A stretch of 36,717 bases of DNA from Enterococcus raffinosus (GCF_018917525.1 NZ_JAHLOS010000043.1:1-36717); one strand, 5' to 3'; counted from the first letter of the stretch, positions 15,544-23,334 are shown. A program made the numbers and translations. Notes: generated by a model not told the origin, from the sequence alone.

Positions 15544-16800
15544 ATGAAATTATTTGTCGGTTTAGATGTTAGCTCTAAAAATTTGGATGCCTGCTTTTTA
15601 ACAGATGATGAAGAACTCACCATCTTAAAGGAAGCGCGTTTTGAAAACAGCTTTCTCGGTGTTTCACAGATCAAGAAACTGATCTTAGACTTCGCCCATG
15701 ATCTTGCCTTTACCAAAGTGGTGATTGGCATGGAGGCGACCTCGTTATACAGTTTCCATCCAGCGATGTTTTTCAAAGAAGATAAAGAACTTCAAGCATT
15801 GAATCTGGTTGTCTCAGTGGAACAACCCCAAAAAATCAAAGGATATCGCAAAATATTTGAAGAAGAAAAGAACGATCAGATTGATGCGTTCTATATCGCT
15901 GATTACTTTCGTGTAAGTCGCTACGCGACATCCATTGTGAAAGATGAACAATACCGGGCATTACAGCACTTGACTCGTACCAGATTACAGATCGTTGAAC
16001 AATTGGTCGCAGCCAAGCAACACTTCATCGAAAACATTTACTATAAATGCAATCGCCTGCCGATTGAGTTGAAAGCCAGCGGAAGTACCACCTCTGTTCT
16101 TAGCGCGACGCTTGTCTCATTGATGACAGAAGATTACACACTTGACCAACTGGCGCAGCTATCCTTGGAAGACTTCGCAGCTTTGATTCAAAGAATGGGC
16201 CGTGGTCGTTTTAAGAACCCCGAAGGGACTGCGAAAGCAATCGCAAAAGCGATTCGTGGAAGCTACCGCCTAGGAAAAATCCAACAAGATTCTGTGGATA
16301 TCGTTTTAAGTGTCTACGCTCGCGAGATTCGTAGTTTGACAAACTTAATCAAAGAGCTTGATCAAGCGATTCAAGAGATTGTCGAAACACTTCCTGAATA
16401 TCAATGCCTGACTAGTATTCCCGGTGTTGGACCTGTGTATGCAGGTGGAATTTTAGCCGAGATCGGTCAGATTGAGCGCTTTGAAAATGAAGCGAAAATC
16501 GCTAAATACGCAGGGCTTCATTGGCCTAAAAACCAGTCGGGAGATAAGAACTCCGAAAACACCTCTTTAGCGAAACGAGGCAACCGCTATCTTCGTTATT
16601 ACTTAGTTGAAGCCGCCAACTTAGTCCGATCACGAGATGCCGAGTATAAGGAGTTTTACCAGAAGAAGTATAAAGAAACAGCCAAACATCAACACAAACG
16701 TGCCATCGTCTTAACCGCAAGAAAATTTGTGCGTCTGGTGGATATTCTGTTACGTAACCACCAACTCTATATGCCGCAAAGGGGGCTGATAGAGAAATAA
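15544..16800 (+). CDS. IS110-family transposase (DEDD/serine recombinase)
   Basis: This 418-aa protein has the N-terminal RuvC-like DEDD domain (FVGLDVSSKNLDACFL; VVIGMEATSLYS; KNDQIDAFYIADYF) and the C-terminal Transposase_20 domain (LTSIPGVGPVYAGGILAEIG; YAGLHWPKNQSG; NTSLAKRGNRYLRYYLVEAA), where the family's catalytic serine lies. It cuts and joins DNA under guidance of a bridge RNA. AAAGGAGGT lies nine bases before the ATG at 15544; the in-frame extension to 15436 runs through the structured RNA region and is not the start. The gene appears intact, so the element may be active. Confidence 0.93.
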   Translation: MKLFVGLDVSSKNLDACFLTDDEELTILKEARFENSFLGVSQIKKLILDFAHDLAFTKVVIGMEATSLYSFHPAMFFKEDKELQALNLVVSVEQPQKIKGYRKIFEEEKNDQIDAFYIADYFRVSRYATSIVKDEQYRALQHLTRTRLQIVEQLVAAKQHFIENIYYKCNRLPIELKASGSTTSVLSATLVSLMTEDYTLDQLAQLSLEDFAALIQRMGRGRFKNPEGTAKAIAKAIRGSYRLGKIQQDSVDIVLSVYAREIRSLTNLIKELDQAIQEIVETLPEYQCLTSIPGVGPVYAGGILAEIGQIERFENEAKIAKYAGLHWPKNQSGDKNSENTSLAKRGNRYLRYYLVEAANLVRSRDAEYKEFYQKKYKETAKHQHKRAIVLTARKFVRLVDILLRNHQLYMPQRGLIEK

Positions 16801-16936
16801 CAAGAAGTTATTGACGCAACCTTTTGAACTCAGCCTGTGAAAACGCTTCATTTGGCTAGGCTTATTTGAGTGCACCTTCTTTCAGGTCTTTGTGATAGAA
16901 AACGTATTACTTTTCTCTTGACTTATTACCACTAGA

Positions 16937-17145
16937 CTTTTTCATATTAAGGAATTGATTTTTCCCGTGAAAAATCAGTTCTATTTTCAAGCCGTATACC
17001 ATTTCTCTACACCCACTAAAGCGTGAAGAGAAACTGGCATCCTTTTTCATATTAAGGAATTGATTTTTCCTATGAAAAATCAGTTCTTTCTTCAAGCTTA
17101 TATATTTTCTCTAATTACGCTGAAGTGCTAAGAGAAATTGGTATC
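16937..17145 (-). repeat. Copies 2 and 3 of the two-hairpin element, in tandem (105-bp period)
   Basis: Units 16937-17041 and 17042-17145 start with the same CTTTTTCATATTAAGGAATT; the first half differs by only about two bases and the second half is more divergent but keeps its pairing. In mRNA sense each unit has a hairpin of CCAGTTTCTCT with AGAGAAA, then TATACGGC-like bases, then a hairpin TGATTTTTC with GAAAAATCA. They lie directly after the mtlF stop, in what was the mtlF-mtlA spacer. A decayed further copy may start near 16897, where the IS appears to have landed. Confidence 0.75.
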
Positions 17146-17147
17146 CT

Positions 17148-17579
17148 TTACTCTTTGACCAAATCTAACAGTTCTGCTTCCGTCTCAACATCAAACAATT
17201 TTTGGTATAGTTCCTCATCACTCAACAGCTCGCCTAGACTCGCAATCAGATCCAAATGCCCTTCTGGCGAATCCGAAGAAAGCGTAAAGAAAATCTTGAC
17301 TGGTTCCCCATCCGGAAACATAACGGGTTCCTTCACACGTAGAAACGTCAGTCCGACACCCTTGCTTCCGTATTCTGGACGGGCATGAGGCATTGCAATC
17401 TGCGGCAAAAGAATAATATAATTGCCATTTTCCAACACGTTTTGAATCATCGCCTCAACATAAGTATCCTCCACAGTGCCATTGTTCACAAGAGGTTCTG
17501 CACTCAGCCGAATGGCCTCCTGCCAAGAGTCGATTGTCTCGATAACCATCGTGTTCCCTGTTAATTGTTCTTTTAACAT
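17148..17579 (-). CDS. mtlF: PTS EIIA, mannitol/hexitol specific
   Basis: This 143-aa soluble EIIA(Fru/Mtl) domain has the active site MPHARPEYG, with the phosphorylated His at residue 65. It takes phosphate from HPr and passes it to the EIIB domain of MtlA. The ATG at 17579 has AGGAGGG upstream and lies 9 bp after the mtlD stop, so the two are coupled. Downstream are two repeat elements and then the IS110 insertion, which now separates this gene from mtlA and may uncouple their expression. Confidence 0.93.
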   Translation of the reverse strand: MLKEQLTGNTMVIETIDSWQEAIRLSAEPLVNNGTVEDTYVEAMIQNVLENGNYIILLPQIAMPHARPEYGSKGVGLTFLRVKEPVMFPDGEPVKIFFTLSSDSPEGHLDLIASLGELLSDEELYQKLFDVETEAELLDLVKE

Positions 17580-17588
17580 ATGACCCTC

Positions 17589-18728
17589 CTATCCCATTGA
17601 ATCGTAAGCAGCAACTACTTCTTCCAGCAATTTCCCATCTAAATGAGAAATTGTTTTAATCGTTGCCTCTAACCCTTTTTCTTCAATCAATGCATGTATT
17701 TTCTCCGCCTCGGGATCATCTGAATGGCGATAATGATACCCTGCTGCAATCACTTTCACTCCTGTTCCATAAGGCAAACCCTGTGCCTCAAGCTTTACGA
17801 CAGGAGCGACTAAGCGATCATTCGGTCCTAATTTTCTAATAGGCGAACCGCCTACACGGGTTATCTCATCAGACAATTTTTGATTTTTCTGACGCTTAAG
17901 TGTCTTTTCAATGAAGCGTTGCAAATCTGCTGAATCAAATTGATACTTTTGGACAAAATAGGCACTATTCTCTGATAAAAATTGATTCACTATTTTCACT
18001 ATCTCCGCGTCTCGGATCGCCTCTTGAATCGTTTGATATCCATGTAAGTCTCCTAAATAGGCAATGGCTGCATGAGCAGCGTTAACGATGTACAACTTAC
18101 GTTCAATATAAGGCTGCATCTCGTCAATCAAAACCACCTGCTTCAGTTCAAAAGTCGTTGCAGGGTCTAGCTGCATACGATTAATCACCCATTCATAATA
18201 GGGTTCAACGACTGCGACAGCTTTGCCCTCAACAACTTTACCAAGTGATTGCCGATCAATCGCTGTATTGACAAAATAAGCATAGTGATCAAAAACGGCT
18301 GCCTCTTGTTGAGAAAGAGTCTCATAGACCGCTTCTTTTAAGATATTACTGGCATTGATAGCATTCTCGTTCGCCAAAATATTGATACTGCGCTTTTGTT
18401 TGAAGCGTTCGCTCAAAGCTTTAGCAAACGTCGGTGCGATTTTTGCTAAGTTATTCGCACCAACAGAGGTGGTCAAGATGTCCGCATCTTTAATCGCCGC
18501 GATGACTTTTTCTGTCTCGGTAAGGCTATTCAAAGCGCTGATTCGATCAACAAAAACAGTAGTCTCCTGCTCGTCCATGATATCAATTCTATAGCCGCCA
18601 TCCTGATTTAATTGATTGATCAAGTCAGCATTTGTATCAACGAAACAAATCTCAAAACCATTTTGATGTAAGAGCTGCCCAATAAATCCGCGTCCAATAT
18701 TGCCCGCGCCAAAATGTACTGCTTTCAT
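17589..18728 (-). CDS. mtlD: Mannitol-1-phosphate 5-dehydrogenase (hexitol-phosphate dehydrogenase)
   Basis: This 379-aa protein is a full-length member of the polyol-specific long-chain dehydrogenases. The Rossmann motif FGAGNIGRGFIG lies at the N-terminus, IDRQSL and VVEPYYEW in the middle, and the conserved VNAAHAAIAYLG in the catalytic domain. It oxidises mannitol-1-phosphate to fructose-6-phosphate with NAD. The ATG at 18728 was chosen; an in-frame GTG at 18737 overlaps the ribosome binding sequence AGGTG. It starts about 9 bp after the stop of the hexuloisomerase gene. The neighbouring epimerase and hexuloisomerase suggest that the product may not always be fructose-6-phosphate. Confidence 0.93.
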   Translation of the reverse strand: MKAVHFGAGNIGRGFIGQLLHQNGFEICFVDTNADLINQLNQDGGYRIDIMDEQETTVFVDRISALNSLTETEKVIAAIKDADILTTSVGANNLAKIAPTFAKALSERFKQKRSINILANENAINASNILKEAVYETLSQQEAAVFDHYAYFVNTAIDRQSLGKVVEGKAVAVVEPYYEWVINRMQLDPATTFELKQVVLIDEMQPYIERKLYIVNAAHAAIAYLGDLHGYQTIQEAIRDAEIVKIVNQFLSENSAYFVQKYQFDSADLQRFIEKTLKRQKNQKLSDEITRVGGSPIRKLGPNDRLVAPVVKLEAQGLPYGTGVKVIAAGYHYRHSDDPEAEKIHALIEEKGLEATIKTISHLDGKLLEEVVAAYDSMG

Positions 18729-18737
18729 TTTTTTCAC

Positions 18738-19295
18738 CTACTCCAGATTGGCATGGTACTGCCATAGACTATGCATATCAATATTCTTTTCCTCCACCAT
18801 CATCAAAGCGATACTATCACCTAATAATAGTAGAGATTGTTCAAAGAGACTCGTCATCGGCTGAACCGATGGAACTTCTCCTGGCAAAGCCAACTTCGTC
18901 TGAACAGGAATTCTTACAAAAATATCTGTATACTCCTTCATCGAACTATTGGCATTTGATCCGATGTGAGCCACTGCTGCGCCAAAACTCTTGGCCTTTT
19001 TTGCGATTGCTAATGGAAACGAGCTTTCTCCGCTGCCAGATCCTACAATCAATAAATCCCTTTCTGTGATGGCAGGTTCAGTAATTTGTCCGACTACTAC
19101 TGTTTGAACACCTAGATGAGCTAAACGTTTGGCAATCCCTTCTAATGAAAGAAGTACACGACCAACCCCTACAAAAAATACCCGATCCGCTTTTTCAATT
19201 GCCACTACAAGCTGCTCTACCTCCTCTGCGGCAATATTGTCTAAGGTCGCAGATATTTCCTTTGTGATCTTTTGTTCTACACTTTTAAATCCCAC
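18738..19295 (-). CDS. hxlB: 6-phospho-3-hexuloisomerase (HxlB-like SIS protein)
   Basis: This 185-aa single SIS domain shows VFFVGVGRVLLS, VGSGSGESSFP, MTSLFEQSLLLLGDSIALMM and the C-terminal YHANLE that is typical of HxlB/PHI enzymes. PHI converts 3-hexulose-6-phosphate to fructose-6-phosphate, best known from the ribulose monophosphate formaldehyde route. The start is GTG at 19295 with AGGAGGG upstream. No hexulose-phosphate synthase (HxlA) is seen here; the upstream gene is an Rpe-type epimerase instead. In this operon PHI more likely serves an unusual hexulose phosphate made from a hexitol. The symbol reflects the family, not proven function. Confidence 0.85.
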   Translation of the reverse strand: MGFKSVEQKITKEISATLDNIAAEEVEQLVVAIEKADRVFFVGVGRVLLSLEGIAKRLAHLGVQTVVVGQITEPAITERDLLIVGSGSGESSFPLAIAKKAKSFGAAVAHIGSNANSSMKEYTDIFVRIPVQTKLALPGEVPSVQPMTSLFEQSLLLLGDSIALMMVEEKNIDMHSLWQYHANLE

Positions 19296-19307
19296 CAGTT
19301 TTCCCTC

Positions 19308-20003
19308 CTACTTCACCAACACCGCTTTATTTATCGCGTCTGTCAATAATTCCCGATTTTTCGTTAGTGTATTTTCTGCAATGAATAGACTTGTACTTCC
19401 TAGCACTAAGTTTGTCGCACCTGCGGTCAATAAATCTGGGATTGTCGCTAAGGAGACACGGCCATCCACTTGAATATCAAGCGTTAATCCTTCTTCGTCA
19501 ACTAGCTTACGCAGGTCAATAATTTTTTTTAGCGCGTAAGGAATCTGCTTCTCGGCTTTGTTGGTGGCAAATCCTGGATTGATCAGCATCAAGCATACCC
19601 GATCAATTTCTGGCAAGACATAATCTAAAACATTCAAGGGTGTCGCCGGATTCAGCGCAATCCCGACTGTTGTTCCGGCATGCTTAATTAATTGAATATA
19701 CCGATCAACATGCAAGCTAGTCTCGTGATGAAAGGTAATTCCTTCAACACCGATCTTCAGCATCTCGCCAATAAAAAATTCATTGTCATTCGACATGATA
19801 TGCACATCGAAATTCATCGAAGTGATTTCTCGCATCCGTTTGATCGTTTCAATTCCTAATGGCATGCTTGGACTGAACGATCCGTCAATAACATCGATAT
19901 GCAACGTATCCATTCCGATTTCTTCTAATTCATTGATACTCTTTTCTAAATTCACCAAATCTCCGCACATGATTGACGGCGACAAAATAATCCTGCTTTC
20001 CAT
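19308..20003 (-). CDS. Ribulose-phosphate/allulose-phosphate 3-epimerase family protein
   Basis: This 231-aa TIM barrel has the Rpe/AlsE metal and catalytic motifs: HIDVIDGSFSP, NFDVHIM, TFHHET, INPGF and DIQVDGRVS. The His and Asp pairs that bind metal and perform epimerisation are present, while the usual VDGG is VDGR. Both Rpe (ribulose-5-P) and AlsE (allulose-6-P to fructose-6-P) are possible. As first gene of a hexitol PTS operon with PHI and MtlD, an AlsE-like role on a hexulose-6-phosphate is more likely than a pentose role. It starts with an ATG 8 bp after AGGAGG and ends 12 bp before hxlB. Its 5' leader carries a shortened copy of the two-hairpin element. Confidence 0.85.
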   Translation of the reverse strand: MESRIILSPSIMCGDLVNLEKSINELEEIGMDTLHIDVIDGSFSPSMPLGIETIKRMREITSMNFDVHIMSNDNEFFIGEMLKIGVEGITFHHETSLHVDRYIQLIKHAGTTVGIALNPATPLNVLDYVLPEIDRVCLMLINPGFATNKAEKQIPYALKKIIDLRKLVDEEGLTLDIQVDGRVSLATIPDLLTAGATNLVLGSTSLFIAENTLTKNRELLTDAINKAVLVK

Positions 20004-20025
20004 AAGCTTCCTCCTGCTGTTAATA

Positions 20026-20072
20026 CATCAATTTCTCCGGAAAAATCAATGTGATTTGAATGCCGTACATCC
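20026..20072 (-). repeat. Shortened relative of the two-hairpin element in the epimerase 5' leader
   Basis: In mRNA sense it reads AAGGATG directly followed by TACGGC, then a spacer, then TTGATTTTTCC pairing with GGAGAAATTGA. This matches the outer blocks of the 16937-17145 units with the first hairpin missing. The resemblance is weaker than between the other copies. Confidence 0.4.
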
Positions 20073-20087
20073 TTCGTTTACACCCTC

Positions 20088-20116
20088 ATTGTAATCGCTT
20101 AACAAATACAAATCAA
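20088..20116 (-). promoter_or_regulatory. Promoter of the hexitol operon with cre-like overlap
   Basis: On the minus strand, -35 TTGATT (20111-20116) and -10 TACAAT (20088-20093) have a 17-bp spacer. TGTAATCGCTTAAC (20090-20103) overlaps the -10 and spacer and matches a cre at 11 of 14 positions, suggesting CcpA repression. Two direct TTTGTATT repeats 10 bp apart just upstream could bind the divergent DeoR regulator. Confidence 0.6.
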
Positions 20117-20186
20117 TACAAACGTGCATATTTTTTCTTTTTATTTGCATGTTTATGCCTGTATATTCGATTGAACTCATCTGTAA

Positions 20187-20215
20187 TTGACACAAAAACG
20201 CATTCATGGCATCAT
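20187..20215 (+). promoter_or_regulatory. Promoter of the DeoR regulator gene
   Basis: A perfect -35 TTGACA (20187-20192), a 17-bp spacer and -10 CATCAT (20210-20215) lie upstream of AAGGAG and the ATG at 20247. The region between the two divergent promoters is about 70 bp and is the likely operator zone. Confidence 0.6.
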
Positions 20216-20246
20216 TAACTGGAAGAAACAAGAAGGAGTGCGCACT

Positions 20247-20996
20247 ATGTTGAAGGAAGAACGTCATCAAAAGATCGTTGATCTGCTAAATATTGAACAA
20301 AAAGTCATCGCTAGCGACTTAAGTCATCGTTTTAATGTATCTGAAGATACGATTCGTCGAGATTTGAAGGAATTGGATGGTCAAGGACTCTTGAAGCGAG
20401 TTCACAGCGGGGCTCTGCGAGTGGGACCGCCGATTACCGATTTTTCTTATCGAGAAAATGAGCATAATGAACGAAAAAAAGCTCTGGCTCGTAAAGCTTT
20501 GCCTTTTATCAAAGAAGATTCAGTAATTATTATCGATGGAAGCACCACGAATTTAGCACTTGTAAAGGAAATTCCAGTTGATTTCCGTGCAACGATTATT
20601 ACAAATAGTCCAGCGATTTCTGTTGAACTCGCGCAACGAGCGAACATTGAGGTGATTAACATTGGAGGAATCTTTTATAAGCAATCCATGATTAACCTTG
20701 GTGTGGAAACCTACAAATCGTTGCAAAAGGTTCGAGCTGATCTTTATATCATGGGAATTTACAATATTGATATTGAGGCAGGCACCAGTGTACCAACTTT
20801 ACAGGAAGCGGAAATAAAAGCACAAATGACACAAGTTTCTACAGAAGTTTTGGGTATGATTACAAATGATAAGTTCGGCACGATCAGTAACGCGATCGTT
20901 GGTCCCGTCGATGATTTGAGTTTCCTGATTTCAGAGGATATTCCTGATAAAGTACGGAAGGAATATAGTAAGAAGAAGTTACTTTTGATTGACTAG
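20247..20996 (+). CDS. DeoR-family transcriptional regulator of the hexitol operon
   Basis: This 249-aa protein has the DeoR HTH (LKEERHQKIVDLL; ASDLSHRFNVSEDTIRRDLKEL) at residues 1-57 and a DeoR-C sugar-phosphate sensor domain (about 75-235), with IIDGSTTN and the GGIFYK region. The family usually represses sugar operons and is released by a sugar phosphate. The ATG at 20247 follows AAGGAG; the extension upstream to 20187 overlaps the promoter. It is divergent from the epimerase-hxlB-mtlD-mtlF genes, so it very likely controls them, replacing the MtlR activator seen in classical mannitol loci. A long bidirectional terminator follows. Confidence 0.9.
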   Translation: MLKEERHQKIVDLLNIEQKVIASDLSHRFNVSEDTIRRDLKELDGQGLLKRVHSGALRVGPPITDFSYRENEHNERKKALARKALPFIKEDSVIIIDGSTTNLALVKEIPVDFRATIITNSPAISVELAQRANIEVINIGGIFYKQSMINLGVETYKSLQKVRADLYIMGIYNIDIEAGTSVPTLQEAEIKAQMTQVSTEVLGMITNDKFGTISNAIVGPVDDLSFLISEDIPDKVRKEYSKKKLLLID

Positions 20997-21009
20997 CTTG
21001 TAAACAAAT

Positions 21010-21060
21010 AAAAACCATTGAATCAGAAAGCTGCGTGTAGCTTCTGATTCAATGGTTTTT
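21010..21060. terminator. Strong bidirectional terminator
   Basis: A stem of about 19 bp, AAAAACCATTGAATCAGAA with its complement, plus a GC pair after a one-base bulge, with T-runs on both strands. It ends the DeoR gene and the minus-strand MerR gene. Confidence 0.9.
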
Positions 21061-21091
21061 TTACTAATAACTATTTAAGTTTTTGCGCTAA

Positions 21092-21499
21092 CTAACCTTT
21101 TGTCGACACAGTGTCATTTGAATGGGAAAATATTTCTTGCTCACATTTCTGGATCATCTGATCGTAATTGTCCAGCTTTGTTTCTAAGCGGGCAACGGTA
21201 GCATTGATCAGCTGCTGCTTTTCTAGTAGTTTCTGGTATTCCTCGATTAAAATTTTCTTGCGTTCAACTAACGTGGCATCTCCCAGCTGATATAATTCGG
21301 AGTATTTTGCTAAGGAATCAATTGAAAGCCCAGAATCTCGCATGCATTTGATAAATTCGACCCACTTTAGGTCCTCTTCTTGAAAATCACGAATTCCAGA
21401 GTCATTTCTGGTAATCGGAGGAATTAATCCCTCTTTTTCATAATAGCGGATTGTGGCTGGAGTCATTTTAAATTTTGCTGCAGCCTCTGATATGTTCAT
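21092..21499 (-). CDS. MerR-family regulator (AdhR/NmlR-like)
   Basis: This 135-aa protein has the MerR winged HTH (NISEAAAKFKMTPATIRYYEKEGLIPP) followed by RNDSGIRDF and a long dimerisation coiled coil (about residues 80-120). There is no metal-binding cysteine set; one Cys occurs at KCMRDSG, in the region where aldehyde-sensing AdhR/NmlR proteins have their conserved Cys, and another near the end (KCEQE). The ATG at 21499 has a purine-rich AAGGAG upstream; the extension to 21529 is rejected. The two promoters at 22237-22267 and 23335-23365 share a palindrome in 19-bp spacers, exactly the MerR arrangement, so they are likely its targets. Confidence 0.9.
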   Translation of the reverse strand: MNISEAAAKFKMTPATIRYYEKEGLIPPITRNDSGIRDFQEEDLKWVEFIKCMRDSGLSIDSLAKYSELYQLGDATLVERKKILIEEYQKLLEKQQLINATVARLETKLDNYDQMIQKCEQEIFSHSNDTVSTKG

Positions 21500-21590
21500 T
21501 TTCTCCACTCCTTTAGTTTGCCAACACATTTAAATCTTAACAGGCTTTGCTCCTATTTTAAACCAGAAACTTCAAATAATTACCATCGAT

Positions 21591-22208
21591 TTATGGAGCC
21601 AACCATTCTTTCACAAGACTGGCCGTTTGACTTCTATCCGAAGAGGTAATGCCTAATCCTTCACTAAGCGTTGATTGATCCAGTAATTCTCTGTAACGTT
21701 CCATAGATTCATTAATAGAACTGCTGCCACTGGTAAAGAAAAGATAAATCCTCTTTCCAGCTAACTCATTTTCACTGATCCACTTTTCCATCGGTAAGGC
21801 TGGTTCGCCAAACCAGATCGGTGTTCCAAGAAAGATACTGTCATAATCAGATAAATCAACGTCTTGTTTTACAATGGTTGGTAATTCTCCCCCTTCCCTT
21901 TGAGCTTCCACCACATCTAAAACCTCATCATAAACCTCTGGATAGGGTTCAACCGTTTCAATGCGCATTAGTTCACCATTCACCTGCTTTTGAATTTCCT
22001 CAGCTACAGCTTTTGTGTTTTCAGTCAATGAATAATACACGATCAGTGATTTCCCTAGATCTTTGGTTTCCTGATTCTGGTTGGGTTCGAGGCTTTCAGA
22101 TGACTGAGCAATGGACTCACTGTTGTTCACCTCATCCGTATCCGTCGCATTCGATCCGCATGCACCAAGAAATAAGACAACTGGTAATAACCAAAACAAC
22201 TTTTTCAT
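21591..22208 (-). CDS. Flavodoxin-domain lipoprotein
   Basis: This 205-aa protein starts with a lipoprotein signal (MKKLFWLLPVVLFLGAC), with the lipidated Cys in LGACG, then a Ser/Asn/Glu-rich linker, and from about residue 53 a flavodoxin domain (LIVYYSLTENTKAVAEEI; DLSDYDSIFLGTPIWFGEPALP; FFTSGSSS). It should be anchored on the outer face of the membrane and carry FMN. An extracytoplasmic flavodoxin is less common and could help reduce quinones or metals. The ATG at 22208 has GGAGGT upstream. It is preceded by a MerR-type promoter shared in design with the aldo/keto reductase gene. Confidence 0.88.
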   Translation of the reverse strand: MKKLFWLLPVVLFLGACGSNATDTDEVNNSESIAQSSESLEPNQNQETKDLGKSLIVYYSLTENTKAVAEEIQKQVNGELMRIETVEPYPEVYDEVLDVVEAQREGGELPTIVKQDVDLSDYDSIFLGTPIWFGEPALPMEKWISENELAGKRIYLFFTSGSSSINESMERYRELLDQSTLSEGLGITSSDRSQTASLVKEWLAP

Positions 22209-22236
22209 AACGCTTACCTCCGTTTGCTTTAGTTCT

Positions 22237-22267
22237 AGCATACCGGCTAAAGTGCACTTTAAGTCAA
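22237..22267 (-). promoter_or_regulatory. MerR-type promoter of the flavodoxin gene
   Basis: On the minus strand, -35 TTGACT (22262-22267) and -10 TATGCT (22237-22242) are separated by 19 bp. The spacer contains the perfect palindrome TAAAGTGCACTTTA (22248-22261). MerR activators twist such long spacers to switch promoters on. Confidence 0.85.
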
Positions 22268-22280
22268 GAGACTTTTAAAA

Positions 22281-22307
22281 AAACTGCATCGAAAAACGAC
22301 ACAGTTT
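22281..22307 (-). terminator. Terminator of the aldo/keto reductase gene
   Basis: AAACTG-containing arms (22281-22286 with 22302-22307) extend through G-U pairs and TCG/CGA to a 5-nt loop. A run of seven Ts follows on the minus strand. Confidence 0.75.
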
Positions 22308-22325
22308 CGCGCGATCTCTTAAGAT

Positions 22326-23306
22326 TTAGTCATGACCAACCACTTTATGCGGAACATACGGCTCTTCTAGATACAAAACATCTTCTGCTGTCAATTTGAA
22401 ATCGACTGCTCCTACTGCTGTTTCGATGTGGCTCATTTTGGTCGCGCCTACGACTGGGGCAACGACTGGATCTTTTTGAAGCAGCCAACCTAATACAATA
22501 TTTACACGATTCGTTTCATAGCGTTGGGCTAATTCTGCTACACGATCAATAATCAGCTGATCCTTATCAGCCGTTTCATCATATTTGGCTTTTTGTGCCA
22601 CATCGGTACTGCTTCGCTTGGTTGCTTCAGAGCGATCACGGATCAACCGGCCAGATGCCATTGGGCTATAAGGTGTTAAGGCAATATTTTCAGATTGACA
22701 ATAGGGAATCATCTCTCGTTCTTCTTCGCGATAAATCAGATTCAAATGATTTTGCATTGAGACAAATTTTGTCCAACCATTTTTTTCAGCGATCGCATTG
22801 GCTTTTTGAAATTGATAGGCATACATCGCAGAAGCACCAATATAACGGGCTTTGCCTGATTTCACCACATCATGCAGCGCCTCCATTGTTTCTTCAATCG
22901 GTGTATCATAATCCCAGCGATGAATGATATAAAGGTCCACATAATCGGTCTGCAAGCGTTTTAAACTTTGATCGATCTGCGACATGATCGCTTTTCGCGA
23001 CAGCCCTTGCCCGTTCGGTCCGTCAAACATTTTTTGATGAACCTTGGTTGCCAATACGATTTCATCGCGATTTGCATAATCCTTCAGCGCTTTTCCTAAA
23101 ATTTCTTCACTGCGGCCCAAGGAATAGACATTGGCTGTGTCAAAGAAATTGATCCCCAGCTCCAACGCTTTTTTGATTAATGGGCGACTGTCTTCTTCTT
23201 CCAAGACCCAGTTATGAATCCAATTTTTAGGATCACCAAAACTCATAGAACCTAAACAAATTCTTGAGACATCTAATCCTGTGTTTCCTAATTTTTTATA
23301 TTCCAT
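22326..23306 (-). CDS. Aldo/keto reductase
   Basis: This 326-aa NADPH-dependent TIM-barrel enzyme has a typical N-terminus (YKKLGNTGLDVSRICLGSMSFG), FFDTANVYSLGRSEE with the catalytic Tyr, LATKVH with the catalytic Lys, and IIHRWD with the catalytic His. The C-terminal part has the cofactor region (PVVGATKMSHIE). It reduces aldehydes or ketones. The ATG at 23306 was chosen over a GTG at 23315 that overlaps AAGGTG. Its promoter matches that of the flavodoxin gene, so the two seem to form one MerR-controlled carbonyl or electrophile stress response. Confidence 0.93.
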   Translation of the reverse strand: MEYKKLGNTGLDVSRICLGSMSFGDPKNWIHNWVLEEEDSRPLIKKALELGINFFDTANVYSLGRSEEILGKALKDYANRDEIVLATKVHQKMFDGPNGQGLSRKAIMSQIDQSLKRLQTDYVDLYIIHRWDYDTPIEETMEALHDVVKSGKARYIGASAMYAYQFQKANAIAEKNGWTKFVSMQNHLNLIYREEEREMIPYCQSENIALTPYSPMASGRLIRDRSEATKRSSTDVAQKAKYDETADKDQLIIDRVAELAQRYETNRVNIVLGWLLQKDPVVAPVVGATKMSHIETAVGAVDFKLTAEDVLYLEEPYVPHKVVGHD

Positions 23307-23334
23307 CTTTTTCACACCTTTCCTCTACTTTATT

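Larger units (their letters stand above)
15282..16880 (+). mobile_element. IS110-family insertion sequence between mtlF and mtlA (limits approximate)
   Basis: The element has one transposase gene on the plus strand, opposite to its surroundings, a structured non-coding upstream region and a short right end. No inverted repeats are evident, as expected for IS110. The left limit is set where the shared 119-bp leader ends. The right limit is placed before host-like sequence resembling the repeat units that start at 16937. Either end could be off by tens of bases, and the 119-bp leader may belong to the element. Its base composition is less AT-rich than its flanks. Confidence 0.7.

Noticed and set aside
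15303-15776. 157-aa minus-strand ORF overlapping the start of the transposase
   Set aside because: It runs antisense to the IS110 gene and through the structured RNA region, with no family resemblance.
18738-20003. Ribulose monophosphate formaldehyde-fixing pair (HxlA-HxlB)
   Set aside because: The upstream gene has Rpe/AlsE motifs rather than those of hexulose-phosphate synthase, and the operon context is a hexitol PTS.
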